This document shows, piece by piece, positions 16,994 to 25,319 of a stretch of DNA of 64,000 nt; within the stretch, counting starts at the first letter, position 1, and every line of letters begins with the position of its first letter. The notes under the pieces were generated by a model that saw only the letters and a list, made by a program, of their open reading frames with translations, had not been told where the DNA came from and searched no databases. The DNA comes from Paracoccus gahaiensis. Lineage in GTDB: Bacteria > Pseudomonadota > Alphaproteobacteria > Rhodobacterales > Rhodobacteraceae. Both the position numbers and the translations under genes were made by a program. The stretch covers positions 186,001-250,000 of the forward strand of contig NZ_SUNI01000004.1 in NCBI RefSeq assembly GCF_005048225.1. The letters are read 5' to 3'.

Positions 16994-19200
16994 TCGTCGG
17001 TCGGCTCCTCTGCGGCGCCCGTCCGGCCGGCCACGCTGGCGGGGCGGGCACCGGGGCGCGGTGTGGCTGGATCGGCGTCGAGGACGGGAACCCGCAGGCT
17101 CTCCTCGCGCGCTTCCAATGTCTGGAATTCCTCGCTGACGCCCACGGTCATCGGCACCATGCCCGAGGCATCGCGGCTGTGGGGCAGCTGCGGGCCCTGC
17201 ATCTGCGCAGGCGCCTCGGGCAGCATCGGACCCATGGCCTGCGGCATCACGGGACCCATGACCGGCGGCATGCGCGGCCCCTGCATCGCGCCGGCCATGG
17301 CGGGCGGCGGGCCGTCCGGCGGCGGCGGCACCACGATCTCGCCGGTGACGCCGCTGACCACCACCGGCGCGGGCAGGGCCTCGCTGCGGACGGGGTGCGG
17401 GGACAGCAGGCGGAACTCGATGCGGCGGTTGGCCTCGCGGCCCTCGTCGGTCTCGTTGGTGGCGATGGGGCGGCTTTCGCCATAGCCGCGCACGGTCATG
17501 TTCGCGGTGTCGATCCCGGCCTCGTCCATGGCCGAGACGATGGCCTGTGCCCGGCTGCGCGACAATTCGGCATTGAACCCCTCGGACCCCTGCGAATCGG
17601 TATGCCCGCCCGCCTCGATCTGGAATTCGGCACAATCCTGCATCGCCCGGGAAAACCGGGCCAGGGTCGGGGCCGGATCGCCCGCGACCGAGGATCTGCT
17701 GGGCTCGAACCCGATCTCGCTTTCGGACATGATCAGGTTCAGCCGGGCCACGCAGTCCTCGCCATCGGGCAGGCCCAAGGCCAGATCCAGCCGGCGGTCG
17801 TAGCCGATCGTCAACTCGTAGCGCGCCCCCGCCCCAAGCCGGTCCGACAGCAGCGCCGCCGCGCGGTCGGTTGCATGGGGATCGCCCGAGACGCCGCTCA
17901 GCGCGATCATGTCCGGCGTGACCCGGACCTGACCCGATTGCAGCGCATCCATCGCCTCCAGCCCGGCGATGACGCGGACGGTCCAGCCGCCCGGCACCTG
18001 CGGATCGGTCTGCAGCCCGCTCTGCGCCACCTGAAAGCGCGACCGGGCAAAGCTGTCCACCGCCTGCCGCATCTGCGCATCGGCGATCCGCCCGCGCATC
18101 GACAGGCTGCCGGCGGGGGCAAGGCTGGCCTCGAAGGCGACCGGCACGGGGGCGGCCTCGGCCTCCAGCAACTGCGCCTCCAGGCGGTAGGCGGGGGGCA
18201 GGGCGCCCTCCAGCTGGCCCGCCACCATGTCGAAGCGTGCGCGGTCCACGCCTGCCGGCATGACAAGTGCCACGTCGGTATCGGACAGCGTCACCTGCCC
18301 CTGGCCCAGGCTGGCCACGGCGGTGATCGCGGCCACCGCCGCATCGGCCCAGTCCTCGGTCGGCACGCCCAGGCCCAGCACGCAATCGGGCAGGGCCTGC
18401 ATCCCGGCGCTGCGCGCGGCCTCGGCCACGCGGTCGCGCGCGGCCTCGTCATCGACCGCGCAGGCATCGAAGCGGGCGCCGTCGCCATCCATCGCAAAGC
18501 GCAGGATGAAGGGCGCGATCACCGGGCGCGGGGCCGCGATCTGCAGATCCAGCGTCAGATCGGCGGGCGCCGCCTGCCGCAGGGCCGCCTCCAGCCGGCC
18601 CTGATCGGCCCGGTCGGCGGCCAGCGCCGCGACGCGGACCTGGCCGGGGGTGATCGAGACCTTGGACTGCCCGGCCATCTCGATCGCCTGCAGCCCCAGG
18701 CTCAGCGCCGCGTCCCAGCCCTCGGGCGCCGGATGATCGGCGGCCTCCAGCAGATCGGTGACCTCGCCGCCCCCAAGCCGCAGCGTGCGCAGGATCGCGG
18801 CCCGGTCGGTGCTGGCGGGCACCAGCCCGATCAGCGAGATGCCCCGGTCGCTGCGCAGCAGCTCGATGGTGAACTCGGGTGGCGTCATCGCCTCGACCGA
18901 GGCGACGGTCATCCGGTCCAGCACCCGCCCCGCATCCACCACGGTGGCGGCCTGGGTCACGGCGCGGAAACGATCGACCTCGGAGGGGGCGGTGCCGGTC
19001 AAACGCACCAGAAGCCCGTCGGCCTCGACCGTCGCCCAGTCATGTCCCTGCGCGGCCAGGACCTGTGTCACGTCGCGGGCGGCCCGGTCCTCCAGATAGG
19101 TGGCCGCCGCCTCGGCGCCCACCCAGCTGAGCCCGGCCCCGCCGGCCAGGATCACGATCGTGGCCAGAGAGGTGGACAGGCGGCGGCGCGCGGTGGGCAT
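16990..19200 (-). CDS. Large OmpA-family envelope protein with BON-like repeats
   Basis: A 736-residue protein. An N-terminal hydrophobic segment (about 9-30, SLATIVILAGGAGLSWVGAE) is an uncleaved anchor or signal. Residues about 35-500 look like repeated BON-type alpha/beta units (for instance GLLVRLTGTAPSEVDRFRAV and QVRVAALAADRADQGRLEAA). An OmpA-C peptidoglycan-binding domain follows at about 510-630 with the signature GGHTDSQGSEGFN and GYGESRPIATNETDEGREAN. The last 100 residues are Pro/Met-rich and disordered. Such proteins link the envelope to peptidoglycan. It is coupled to the small coiled-coil membrane protein downstream. Confidence 0.85.
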   Translation of the reverse strand: MPTARRRLSTSLATIVILAGGAGLSWVGAEAAATYLEDRAARDVTQVLAAQGHDWATVEADGLLVRLTGTAPSEVDRFRAVTQAATVVDAGRVLDRMTVASVEAMTPPEFTIELLRSDRGISLIGLVPASTDRAAILRTLRLGGGEVTDLLEAADHPAPEGWDAALSLGLQAIEMAGQSKVSITPGQVRVAALAADRADQGRLEAALRQAAPADLTLDLQIAAPRPVIAPFILRFAMDGDGARFDACAVDDEAARDRVAEAARSAGMQALPDCVLGLGVPTEDWADAAVAAITAVASLGQGQVTLSDTDVALVMPAGVDRARFDMVAGQLEGALPPAYRLEAQLLEAEAAPVPVAFEASLAPAGSLSMRGRIADAQMRQAVDSFARSRFQVAQSGLQTDPQVPGGWTVRVIAGLEAMDALQSGQVRVTPDMIALSGVSGDPHATDRAAALLSDRLGAGARYELTIGYDRRLDLALGLPDGEDCVARLNLIMSESEIGFEPSRSSVAGDPAPTLARFSRAMQDCAEFQIEAGGHTDSQGSEGFNAELSRSRAQAIVSAMDEAGIDTANMTVRGYGESRPIATNETDEGREANRRIEFRLLSPHPVRSEALPAPVVVSGVTGEIVVPPPPDGPPPAMAGAMQGPRMPPVMGPVMPQAMGPMLPEAPAQMQGPQLPHSRDASGMVPMTVGVSEEFQTLEAREESLRVPVLDADPATPRPGARPASVAGRTGAAEEPTDE

Positions 19201-19262
19201 GCGAAAAAACCTGTGGCTGTTGCAAGCGCGGCACGTCTAGCGCCGGGTCGGGGCTGGCGCAA

Positions 19263-20201
19263 TCACGCCAGACCCGCAACGGCAAGAAACAGCGCAAGAA
19301 TCAGCCCGGAATCGCGATTGGATCTGAACAGTTCAAGGCAGATATCCCCTTGATCGGGGCGGAACTTCTGCAACTGCCACATCAGGTGCAGCCCGAAGGC
19401 CAGCACGCCCGCCCAGCCCATCAACTGATTGCGACCGGTCAGGCCGATAGCCACCGCCAGCACCGCCACCGCCACCACGGCAAATCCCGCCAGGATCTGC
19501 GGGCTGCGATCCGCGAAGAGGCGGGCGGTGGACCGCACGCCGATCAGGGCGTCATCCTCGACATCCTGATGGGCATAGATGGTGTCGTAGAAGATCGTCC
19601 AGGCGATCGCGCCCAGCCAGGCCACGACCGGGGCCGCATCCACCCGCCCCATATGCGCGGCATAAGCCAGCATGACGCCCCAGTTGAAGGCAAAGCCCAG
19701 GAACAGCTGCGGCCACCAGGTGAAGCGCTTGGCGAAGGGATAGATCGCCACCAGTGCCAGCGAGGCCACCCCCATCCAGACCGCCGCCTGGCCGAGCGTG
19801 ACCAGGATCGCCAGCCCGACCAGCCCCTGAAGCCCCAGCCACAGATAGGCGCCGCGCAGCCCGACCTGCCCCGAGGGCAGGGGCCGCGACCGCGTCCGCG
19901 CCACCTGCGCGTCGATGGCCCGGTCGGTGATGTCGTTCCAGGTGCAGCCCGCGCCGCGCATCACGAAGGCGCCGATGGTGCAGGCCAGCGCGATCCACAG
20001 GTCGAACAGGCGCGGCGCGTCGGCCATCATCGCCAGCCCGATCCCCCACCAGCAGGGCAGCAGCAGCAGCCAGGTGCCGATGGGCCGGTCGGCGCGGCTC
20101 AGCCTCAGCCAGGGGCGCGTCCGGGGCGGCGCGAAGCGGTCCACCCAGTTGTCGGCAGGCGCGTCGACGACGGCGTCTGGCCTTTCGGTCCGGCTTTGCA
20201 T
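19263..20201 (-). CDS. ubiA: 4-hydroxybenzoate polyprenyltransferase UbiA
   Basis: Integral membrane enzyme that attaches the polyprenyl tail to 4-hydroxybenzoate in ubiquinone synthesis; 312 residues. Two Asp-rich motifs bind the Mg-diphosphate: NDITDRAIDAQVARTRSRPL in the first half and YDTIYAHQDVEDD in the second. About eight to nine hydrophobic helices are visible. The ATG at 20201 is 15 bases from the divergent rsmE start, so promoters overlap the coding ends or are very compact. It fits with the COQ9-family gene in this window. Confidence 0.95.
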   Translation of the reverse strand: MQSRTERPDAVVDAPADNWVDRFAPPRTRPWLRLSRADRPIGTWLLLLPCWWGIGLAMMADAPRLFDLWIALACTIGAFVMRGAGCTWNDITDRAIDAQVARTRSRPLPSGQVGLRGAYLWLGLQGLVGLAILVTLGQAAVWMGVASLALVAIYPFAKRFTWWPQLFLGFAFNWGVMLAYAAHMGRVDAAPVVAWLGAIAWTIFYDTIYAHQDVEDDALIGVRSTARLFADRSPQILAGFAVVAVAVLAVAIGLTGRNQLMGWAGVLAFGLHLMWQLQKFRPDQGDICLELFRSNRDSGLILALFLAVAGLA

Positions 20202-20216
20202 AGCGTCGCACCCATC

Positions 20217-20936
20217 ATGGCAAGGATCAGGCTTTACATAGATCAGCCGCTGGTCGCGGGGCAACCCGTCCCCTTGGACGGGGCGCAGGCACATTACCTG
20301 ACGGGCGTCATGCGGCTGCGTGCGGGCGACGCGGTGACGGTCTTCAACGGGCGCGACGGCGCATGGGCCGCGACGCTGGCCGAGGCGGGCAAGCGCGGCG
20401 GGAGCCTTGACGTCGGGGCGCAGACCGGGCCGCAGCAGGACCCGCCCGACCTGTGGCTGCTGTTTGCGCCCATCAAGAAGGCCCGCACCGATTTCATCGT
20501 CGAGAAGGCCGCCGAGATGGGCGCAGCCCGCATCCAGCCCGTCTCGACCGATCACACCAATTCCGAACGCATCCGCCAGGACCGCCTGCAGGCCCATGCC
20601 GTCGAGGCGGCCGAGCAATGCGGCGGCACCTTCGTGCCCCCGGTGGCCGACCTTTTGCCTCTGGCGCAGCTTCTGGACGGATGGGATCCCGCGCGCCGCA
20701 TCCTCTGGGCCGACGAAGCGCGGGTGGGCCCGGCCGAAGCGCTGGCCGGCCTGCCGCCCGGACCCTGGGCCATCCTGATTGGCCCCGAGGGCGGGTTCTC
20801 CGGCGCCGAGCGGGCGCATCTGTCGCGCCTGCCCTTCGTCACCCCGGTCAGCCTAGGCCCCCGCATCCTACGCGCCGATACGGCAGCGGTTGCGGCCTTG
20901 GCGCTGTGGCAGGCCGCCTTGGGCGACTGGCGCTGA
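20217..20936 (+). CDS. rsmE: 16S rRNA (uracil1498-N3)-methyltransferase RsmE
   Basis: SPOUT-class methyltransferase of 239 residues acting on 16S rRNA U1498. An N-terminal PUA-like domain (residues 1-70, with HYLTGVMRLRAGDAVTVFNG) precedes the knotted catalytic domain with IKKARTDFIVEKAAEMGAA, and the SAM-binding knot LIGPEGGFSGAE then LGPRILRADTAAVAAL. The ATG at 20217 is the family start. It is divergent from ubiA. Confidence 0.95.
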   Translation: MARIRLYIDQPLVAGQPVPLDGAQAHYLTGVMRLRAGDAVTVFNGRDGAWAATLAEAGKRGGSLDVGAQTGPQQDPPDLWLLFAPIKKARTDFIVEKAAEMGAARIQPVSTDHTNSERIRQDRLQAHAVEAAEQCGGTFVPPVADLLPLAQLLDGWDPARRILWADEARVGPAEALAGLPPGPWAILIGPEGGFSGAERAHLSRLPFVTPVSLGPRILRADTAAVAALALWQAALGDWR

Positions 20937-20941
20937 GGCAC

Positions 20942-20962
20942 TTTGCCCGCAAACCGGGCAAA
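20942..20962 (+). other. Hairpin after rsmE
   Basis: TTTGCCCG and its complement around a five-base loop, six bases past the stop. It is not followed by a clear T-run, so it is a weak terminator or an mRNA 3' end. Confidence 0.45.
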
Positions 20963-21123
20963 ATTCGGGCTATGTGTCGGGATTGCGACGAAAATCAACG
21001 CTTTCGCTGCGGGATTCGCATAGCGGGGTTGCCGGTTTCGCGGCTACTCTTTGCGGGCTGCCCAAACTATCTCCTGTGTATCCGAAATGTGCCCGCTGAC
21101 AGGGCAAACTGAAAACAGGTGAT

Positions 21124-21324
21124 ATGATGTCGACGATCGAAACGAACCGCAGCGCCACCGCTGCCGGAGGCGTGGGCAACGTCGCAGCGCAGATCGTCTC
21201 GCTGTTCGCGTCCTGGCGCGAAACCCGCGTGACGCGTCGCGAGCTGGGCCGCCTGTCTGACCGCGAGCTGGACGATATCGGTCTGTGCCGCGGCGACATC
21301 GAGCGGATTGCGCGCGGCGTCTGA
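21124..21324 (+). CDS. DUF1127 small protein
   Basis: A 66-residue protein with a C-terminal DUF1127 motif (about 30-62: WRETRVTRRELGRLSDRELD, then DIGLCRGDIERIARG). Arg-rich DUF1127 proteins are common in alphaproteobacteria; the Rhodobacter sphaeroides member CcaF1 is an RNA-binding protein tied to small-RNA processing. The start is one of two tandem ATGs (21124 or 21127) with AGG upstream. It has its own terminator, so it is monocistronic. The 187-base upstream gap is rich in short inverted repeats. Its role here is inferred from relatives only. Confidence 0.88.
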   Translation: MMSTIETNRSATAAGGVGNVAAQIVSLFASWRETRVTRRELGRLSDRELDDIGLCRGDIERIARGV

Positions 21325-21353
21325 CGCCACGACCGACCCTTCCAAGACGAACG

Positions 21354-21387
21354 AACCCCCACGGCAGAACGCTCGCGGGGGTTTTTT
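21354..21387 (+). terminator. Rho-independent terminator after the DUF1127 gene
   Basis: CCCCCACG pairs with CGCGGGGG (one mismatch) and is followed by T6. It ends the DUF1127 transcript before the convergent prmA gene. Confidence 0.85.
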
Positions 21388-21413
21388 CATGTCCGAAGGG
21401 GATGGCCCGGGGA

Positions 21414-22283
21414 TCAGCTGCGGGTCATCACCAGCGTCGTCCAGTCGCCCAGATCGTCGCGCCGATCAGACGCGAAGCCTGCCGCCCCATAGGCGGCGGT
21501 GACCTCGTCGGCCTGCGTGGTCAGGATGCCCGACAGGATGATCCTGCCGCCCGGCGCCACGTGGCGGGCAATGTCGCCCGACAGGTCGATCAGCGGCTGC
21601 TTGAGGATATTGGCCAGCACCAGATCATAGGGCGCGGCTTGCTCGATCGTCGGATGGTCGAACCCCGCTGCCTCGATGCAGACCACGCGCCCGTCCAGCC
21701 CGTTGGCGATGACATTGGCCGCCGCCGTGTCCACCGCCATCGGGTCGATGTCGCTGGCCAGCACCGTCACCTGCCAGATCCGCGCCGCCCCCATGGCCAG
21801 AACCGCCGTGCCGCAGCCGATATCGGCGATGCGGGTGGCGGTAAAGCCCTCGGTCGCCAGCCGGTCCAGCGCCTCGAGGCAGCCCTTGGTGGTGTTGTGA
21901 TGGCCGGTGCCGAAGGCCATCGCGGCATCGATGCACAGGGCCTCGGCGCCGGCGGGGATGTCGTCGGCATCATGGCTGCCATGGACATAGAAGCGCCCGG
22001 CCCGGACCGGGGTCAGCTCGCGCCGCACATGCGCCACCCAATCGACATCGGGCACCTCGGAGACGAGGAACGGGTTCGCGCCATGGGCCGCCGCCAGCAG
22101 GGCCAGCGCGATCTCGTCGGGCGCTTCGGTGAAATAGACGCCCACCTCCCACCGTTCGGATCCGTCCTCGATCTCGAAGAAGCCGGTGCCGACGGGTTCG
22201 GGGGTCAGCTCCTCACAGGCCTCGGACAGGGCCTCGGCGGCCTCGCGGCCTTGCAGGTGGGTCAGCGCGGTATAGGTGGCCAT
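21414..22283 (-). CDS. prmA: Ribosomal protein L11 methyltransferase PrmA
   Basis: SAM-dependent enzyme that methylates ribosomal protein L11; 289 residues. The N-terminal substrate-recognition domain (1-95) is followed by the methyltransferase fold with AFGTGHHNTTKGCLEAL, the SAM loop IADIGCGTAVLAMGAA and the catalytic-site motif DLVLANILKQPLIDL. It starts one base after the msrA stop, so both are transcribed together, msrA first. Confidence 0.95.
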   Translation of the reverse strand: MATYTALTHLQGREAAEALSEACEELTPEPVGTGFFEIEDGSERWEVGVYFTEAPDEIALALLAAAHGANPFLVSEVPDVDWVAHVRRELTPVRAGRFYVHGSHDADDIPAGAEALCIDAAMAFGTGHHNTTKGCLEALDRLATEGFTATRIADIGCGTAVLAMGAARIWQVTVLASDIDPMAVDTAAANVIANGLDGRVVCIEAAGFDHPTIEQAAPYDLVLANILKQPLIDLSGDIARHVAPGGRIILSGILTTQADEVTAAYGAAGFASDRRDDLGDWTTLVMTRS

Positions 22284-22284
22284 G

Positions 22285-22863
22285 TCAGATCGGATCCGGG
22301 TTGGGCATGCTGGCCTCTACCCCGGTGCCCTTGAGCCCGCAATAACCGTCCGGGTTCTTTTCCAGATACTGCTGATGCGCCTCGTGTGCGGGCCAGAAGG
22401 GGATGCCGCCCTCGATGATCTGCGTGGTGATCTTGCCGAAGCCCTGCACCGCCAGACGGTTGTCGTAATCGATCTTGGACGCCTCGGCGGCCGAGGTCTG
22501 CATGTCGGTGAAGGTGACGATCAGGCTGCGGTACTGGCTGCCCTCGTCATTGCCCTGCCGGTCGCCCTGCGTGGGATCGTGGTTTTCCCAGAACAGCTGC
22601 AGCAGGTGGTCATAGCTGATCAGCGAGCTGTCATAGATCACCCGCACGACCTCGGCATGGCCGGTATCGCCGCGCTTGACCTGATCATAGGTCGGGTTCT
22701 GGACATCGCCGCCGGCAAAGCCCACCTCGGTCGACCAGATGCCGGCCTGCTGCCAGAACAGGCGCTCGACCCCCCAATAGCAGCCCATGCCGAAGATCGC
22801 CTGATCGTAGCCGGCGGGCGGGTTGGTCCCCAGGGGGCGGTGGAAGATCGCATGGTCGGTCAT
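22285..22863 (-). CDS. msrA: Peptide-methionine (S)-S-oxide reductase MsrA
   Basis: Repairs methionine S-sulfoxide in proteins; 192 residues. The catalytic Cys is in GMGCYWGVERLFW (about residues 25-37); the usual GCFWG has Tyr for Phe. EVGFAGGDVQNPTYDQVKRG and GHAEVVRVIYD follow in the family order. The resolving Cys may be in NPDGYCGLKG near the C-terminus. It is one base upstream of prmA in the same operon. Confidence 0.95.
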   Translation of the reverse strand: MTDHAIFHRPLGTNPPAGYDQAIFGMGCYWGVERLFWQQAGIWSTEVGFAGGDVQNPTYDQVKRGDTGHAEVVRVIYDSSLISYDHLLQLFWENHDPTQGDRQGNDEGSQYRSLIVTFTDMQTSAAEASKIDYDNRLAVQGFGKITTQIIEGGIPFWPAHEAHQQYLEKNPDGYCGLKGTGVEASMPNPDPI

Positions 22864-22914
22864 GATGGCCTCATGTGTCGTGATGGGGGCAAACGCGGGT
22901 CGGGCGGCGGGGGT

Positions 22915-23835
22915 TCAACCGCGCGGATGGGCGGCGTGATAGACGGCCATCAGCCGCGCGTCATCCACCCCGGTATAGACCTGGGTGGTGGACAGGCTGG
23001 CATGGCCCAGCAATTCCTGGATGGTGCGCAGATCGCCCCCGGCGGACAGCAGATGCGTGGCGAAGCTGTGGCGCAGCGCATGGGGCGTGGCGCTTGCGGG
23101 CAGGCCAAGCTCGGCGCGGGCCAGCCGCATCGCTCCCTCGACCGCCGCGCTGGTCAGCCGACCTCCGCGCATGCCGCGAAACAGCGGCTGGTCGACCCGG
23201 TGGCCCCAGGGGCAGAGCTGCAGATATTCCTCGACTGCCACGCGAGCGACGGGCAGGACCGGCACCTGCCGTTCGCGACTGCCCTTGCCCCGGATGATCA
23301 GCCCCTGCGGAAAGGGCCAGTCGGTCCCGTTCAGCGCCAGCGCCTCGGAGATGCGCAGTCCCGATCCCCAGAGCAGCGTCAGCACTGCCAGATCCCGCGC
23401 ACCGACCCAGGGGGTCGCATGACCCGCCACACGGTCCAGCGTGTCCTGCGCCTGCAGGGGCGTCAGGGGCCGGGGCAGGCTGCGGGTGTATTTCGGGCTG
23501 CGGGTGGACAGGGCCGCCGACAGATCCACCCCCTCGCGGTCCGAGATCCAGCGCAGGAAGGACCGCACCGCCGACATCCGCCGCGCCAGTGACCGGGCGC
23601 CCAGGCCCCGCCCGCGTTCCGAGGCAGCAAAGGCGCGCATGTCGGCCTGCCGCAGCCGGGCCAGGGCCGCGGGCGCCACGGGCTCGGCCCAGTAGCCGCC
23701 CAGGAACTGCAGGAAAGCCAGCAGGTCGGCGCGATAGGCGGTGATGGTGTGGTCGGACCGGTCGCGGGTCGCGGCCTCGGTCTCCAGCCAGCGATCCAGC
23801 GCATGGGCGGTGGCGGGGGCCATCAGGCCGGTCAT
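22915..23835 (-). CDS. xerC: Tyrosine recombinase XerC
   Basis: Site-specific recombinase that, with XerD, resolves chromosome dimers at dif; 306 residues. It has an N-terminal SAM-like core-binding domain (about 10-105) and a catalytic domain with Arg in GSGLRISEAL, Lys in RGKGSRERQ, HALRHSFATHLL, His in LLGHASLSTTQ and the nucleophile Tyr in QVYTGVDD. The start ATG overlaps the DUF484 stop by four bases. The chromosomal setting beside priA and DUF484 argues for the housekeeping Xer protein rather than a mobile integrase. Confidence 0.95.
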   Translation of the reverse strand: MTGLMAPATAHALDRWLETEAATRDRSDHTITAYRADLLAFLQFLGGYWAEPVAPAALARLRQADMRAFAASERGRGLGARSLARRMSAVRSFLRWISDREGVDLSAALSTRSPKYTRSLPRPLTPLQAQDTLDRVAGHATPWVGARDLAVLTLLWGSGLRISEALALNGTDWPFPQGLIIRGKGSRERQVPVLPVARVAVEEYLQLCPWGHRVDQPLFRGMRGGRLTSAAVEGAMRLARAELGLPASATPHALRHSFATHLLSAGGDLRTIQELLGHASLSTTQVYTGVDDARLMAVYHAAHPRG

Positions 23836-24524
23836 CGGCGCAGATGCTGCAGCAGGACCAGCCGGAAGACCTGCGCGAAGAACCGCAGCAGGTCGGTTCC
23901 ATGCGCGGGCATGAAGCGGGTCGCCTCGTCGCTGCCCATCAGCAGCAGCGCCTGTGGCCGGTCCGCGCCCAGATCCAGCGGCAGCAGCGCCTCGGAGGCG
24001 ATGGTGCGGCCATGCAGGGGGCGGGTCAGGACCAGGGCGTCCCGCAGCACAATGTCATTGCCGCGCGGCGCGCGACGGCCCGCCGAAAGGAGGGGGTCGA
24101 GGCTGCCCTGCGGCACCCGGACCGCCTCGGGCGGCAGGGACAGGGACGGATCGGCCTCGACGATCAGGCGCAGCGTCTCGATCCGCAGGAGGGGCGCGAT
24201 CTCGGTCTGCAGGCTGGCCAGGAACTCGGCCAGATCGGCCGATTCCAGCAGGCCCAGCACGGCGCGATGCACCATCGCCATGCCCGACAGATTGTCATAG
24301 GCGGCGGCGATGACGGTCTCGTGGGTCATTTCCAGCCGGTCGAGGCGGGTTTCCAGCGCCTCCATCGCGCGGCCGCGGATGTCGATGACATTCGCGCCCG
24401 CCTGATCCTCGCGTGCCGCGACCAGCGCGCGCATCAGGTCGCGGTCGGCCAGGATGGCGCCCGGATCGGCCAGCAGCCGGTCGCGGATCGCCGGGTCCAG
24501 AGGGGGATCAAGCGCGTCGGTCAT
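23832..24524 (-). CDS. DUF484 family protein
   Basis: A 230-residue cytosolic protein. Residues about 15-95 contain long helices with coiled-coil character (MEALETRLDRLEMTHETVIA), and the C-terminal part is a GAF-like fold ending AHGTDLLRFFAQVFRLVLLQ. DUF484 proteins are usually encoded just upstream of xerC, as here with a four-base overlap, so a link to dimer resolution or its regulation is often suggested, but no function is proven. Confidence 0.9.
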   Translation of the reverse strand: MTDALDPPLDPAIRDRLLADPGAILADRDLMRALVAAREDQAGANVIDIRGRAMEALETRLDRLEMTHETVIAAAYDNLSGMAMVHRAVLGLLESADLAEFLASLQTEIAPLLRIETLRLIVEADPSLSLPPEAVRVPQGSLDPLLSAGRRAPRGNDIVLRDALVLTRPLHGRTIASEALLPLDLGADRPQALLLMGSDEATRFMPAHGTDLLRFFAQVFRLVLLQHLRR

Positions 24525-24547
24525 GGCCTTGGCCCTCCGCTGGCGGG

Positions 24548-25201
24548 TTACAGGATCTTCTGGCCGCTCTGCTTCCAGTCGGCGTCGAACTGCGCCAAGC
24601 CCTTGTCGGTCAGCGGATGGGTGATCATCGTCTTGATGATCGAGGGGGGCGCGGTGATCACGTCGGCGCCGATCCGGGCCGCGTCGACGATATGGTTCAC
24701 CGTGCGGATCGAGGCCGCCAGGATCTGCGTCTCGAAGCCGTAATTGTCATAGATCTCGCGGATGTCGCCGATCAGCTCCATCCCGTCCAGATGGATGTCG
24801 TCCAGACGCCCGATGAAGGGGCTGATGAAGGTCGCCCCCGCCTTGGCCGCCAGCAGCGCCTGCGCCGCCGAGAAGCACAGCGTCACGTTGACCTGGCGGC
24901 CCTCGTCGGTCAGCACGCGGCAGGCCTTCAGGCCGTCCCAGGTCAGAGGCACCTTGACGCAGACATTGTCGGCGATCTTGGCCAGGTGGCGTCCCTCGGC
25001 GATCATGTCCTCGGCCTTCTCGGCCACGACCTCGGCGCTGACCGGACCCGTGACCAGCGCGCAGATCTCGGCGGTGACCTCGGCGATGGCGCGACCCGAT
25101 TTCAGGATCAGCGAGGGGTTGGTGGTGACCCCGTCGACCATTCCCAGCTCGTTCAGCTCCCTGATGGCGGCGATGTCGGCGGTATCAACAAAGAATTTCA
25201 C
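24548..25201 (-). CDS. Fructose-6-phosphate aldolase / small transaldolase
   Basis: Class I aldolase of the FSA/TalC group, 217 residues, a single TIM barrel. [20 protein letters not shown] is the start, [15 protein letters not shown] binds phosphate, and the Schiff-base Lys is in [13 protein letters not shown]. Substrate choice between F6P aldolase and transaldolase cannot be set from sequence alone; alphaproteobacterial members of this length are usually annotated as transaldolase. The start is GTG at 25201, fixed by a strong AAGGAGG seven bases upstream; no ATG is suitable. It is divergent from priA. Confidence 0.92.
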   Translation of the reverse strand: MKFFVDTADIAAIRELNELGMVDGVTTNPSLILKSGRAIAEVTAEICALVTGPVSAEVVAEKAEDMIAEGRHLAKIADNVCVKVPLTWDGLKACRVLTDEGRQVNVTLCFSAAQALLAAKAGATFISPFIGRLDDIHLDGMELIGDIREIYDNYGFETQILAASIRTVNHIVDAARIGADVITAPPSIIKTMITHPLTDKGLAQFDADWKQSGQKIL

Positions 25202-25319
25202 GGCCCGTCCTCCTTGGATGCGGTTTGTCCGGGTCTTACCGCAGATGGGGGGACGCGGGAAGGGGTCGCGCCCATCCGGGGCTTGCAACCCGGGCCCGGC
25301 CTCGTCTTTATCGCGGACC

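Noticed and set aside
17179..19353. Long open frame opposite the OmpA-type gene
   Set aside because: Antisense shadow typical of high-GC DNA; no domain-like sequence, and it covers most of a well supported gene.
20942..21123. Cuckoo-type small RNAs (CCUCCUCCC loops) near the DUF1127 gene
   Set aside because: No CCTCCTCCC motif found up- or downstream of the DUF1127 gene here.
22915..23835. Integrase of a mobile island
   Set aside because: Short XerC-type length, coupled to DUF484, no attachment repeats nor cargo; fits housekeeping XerC.
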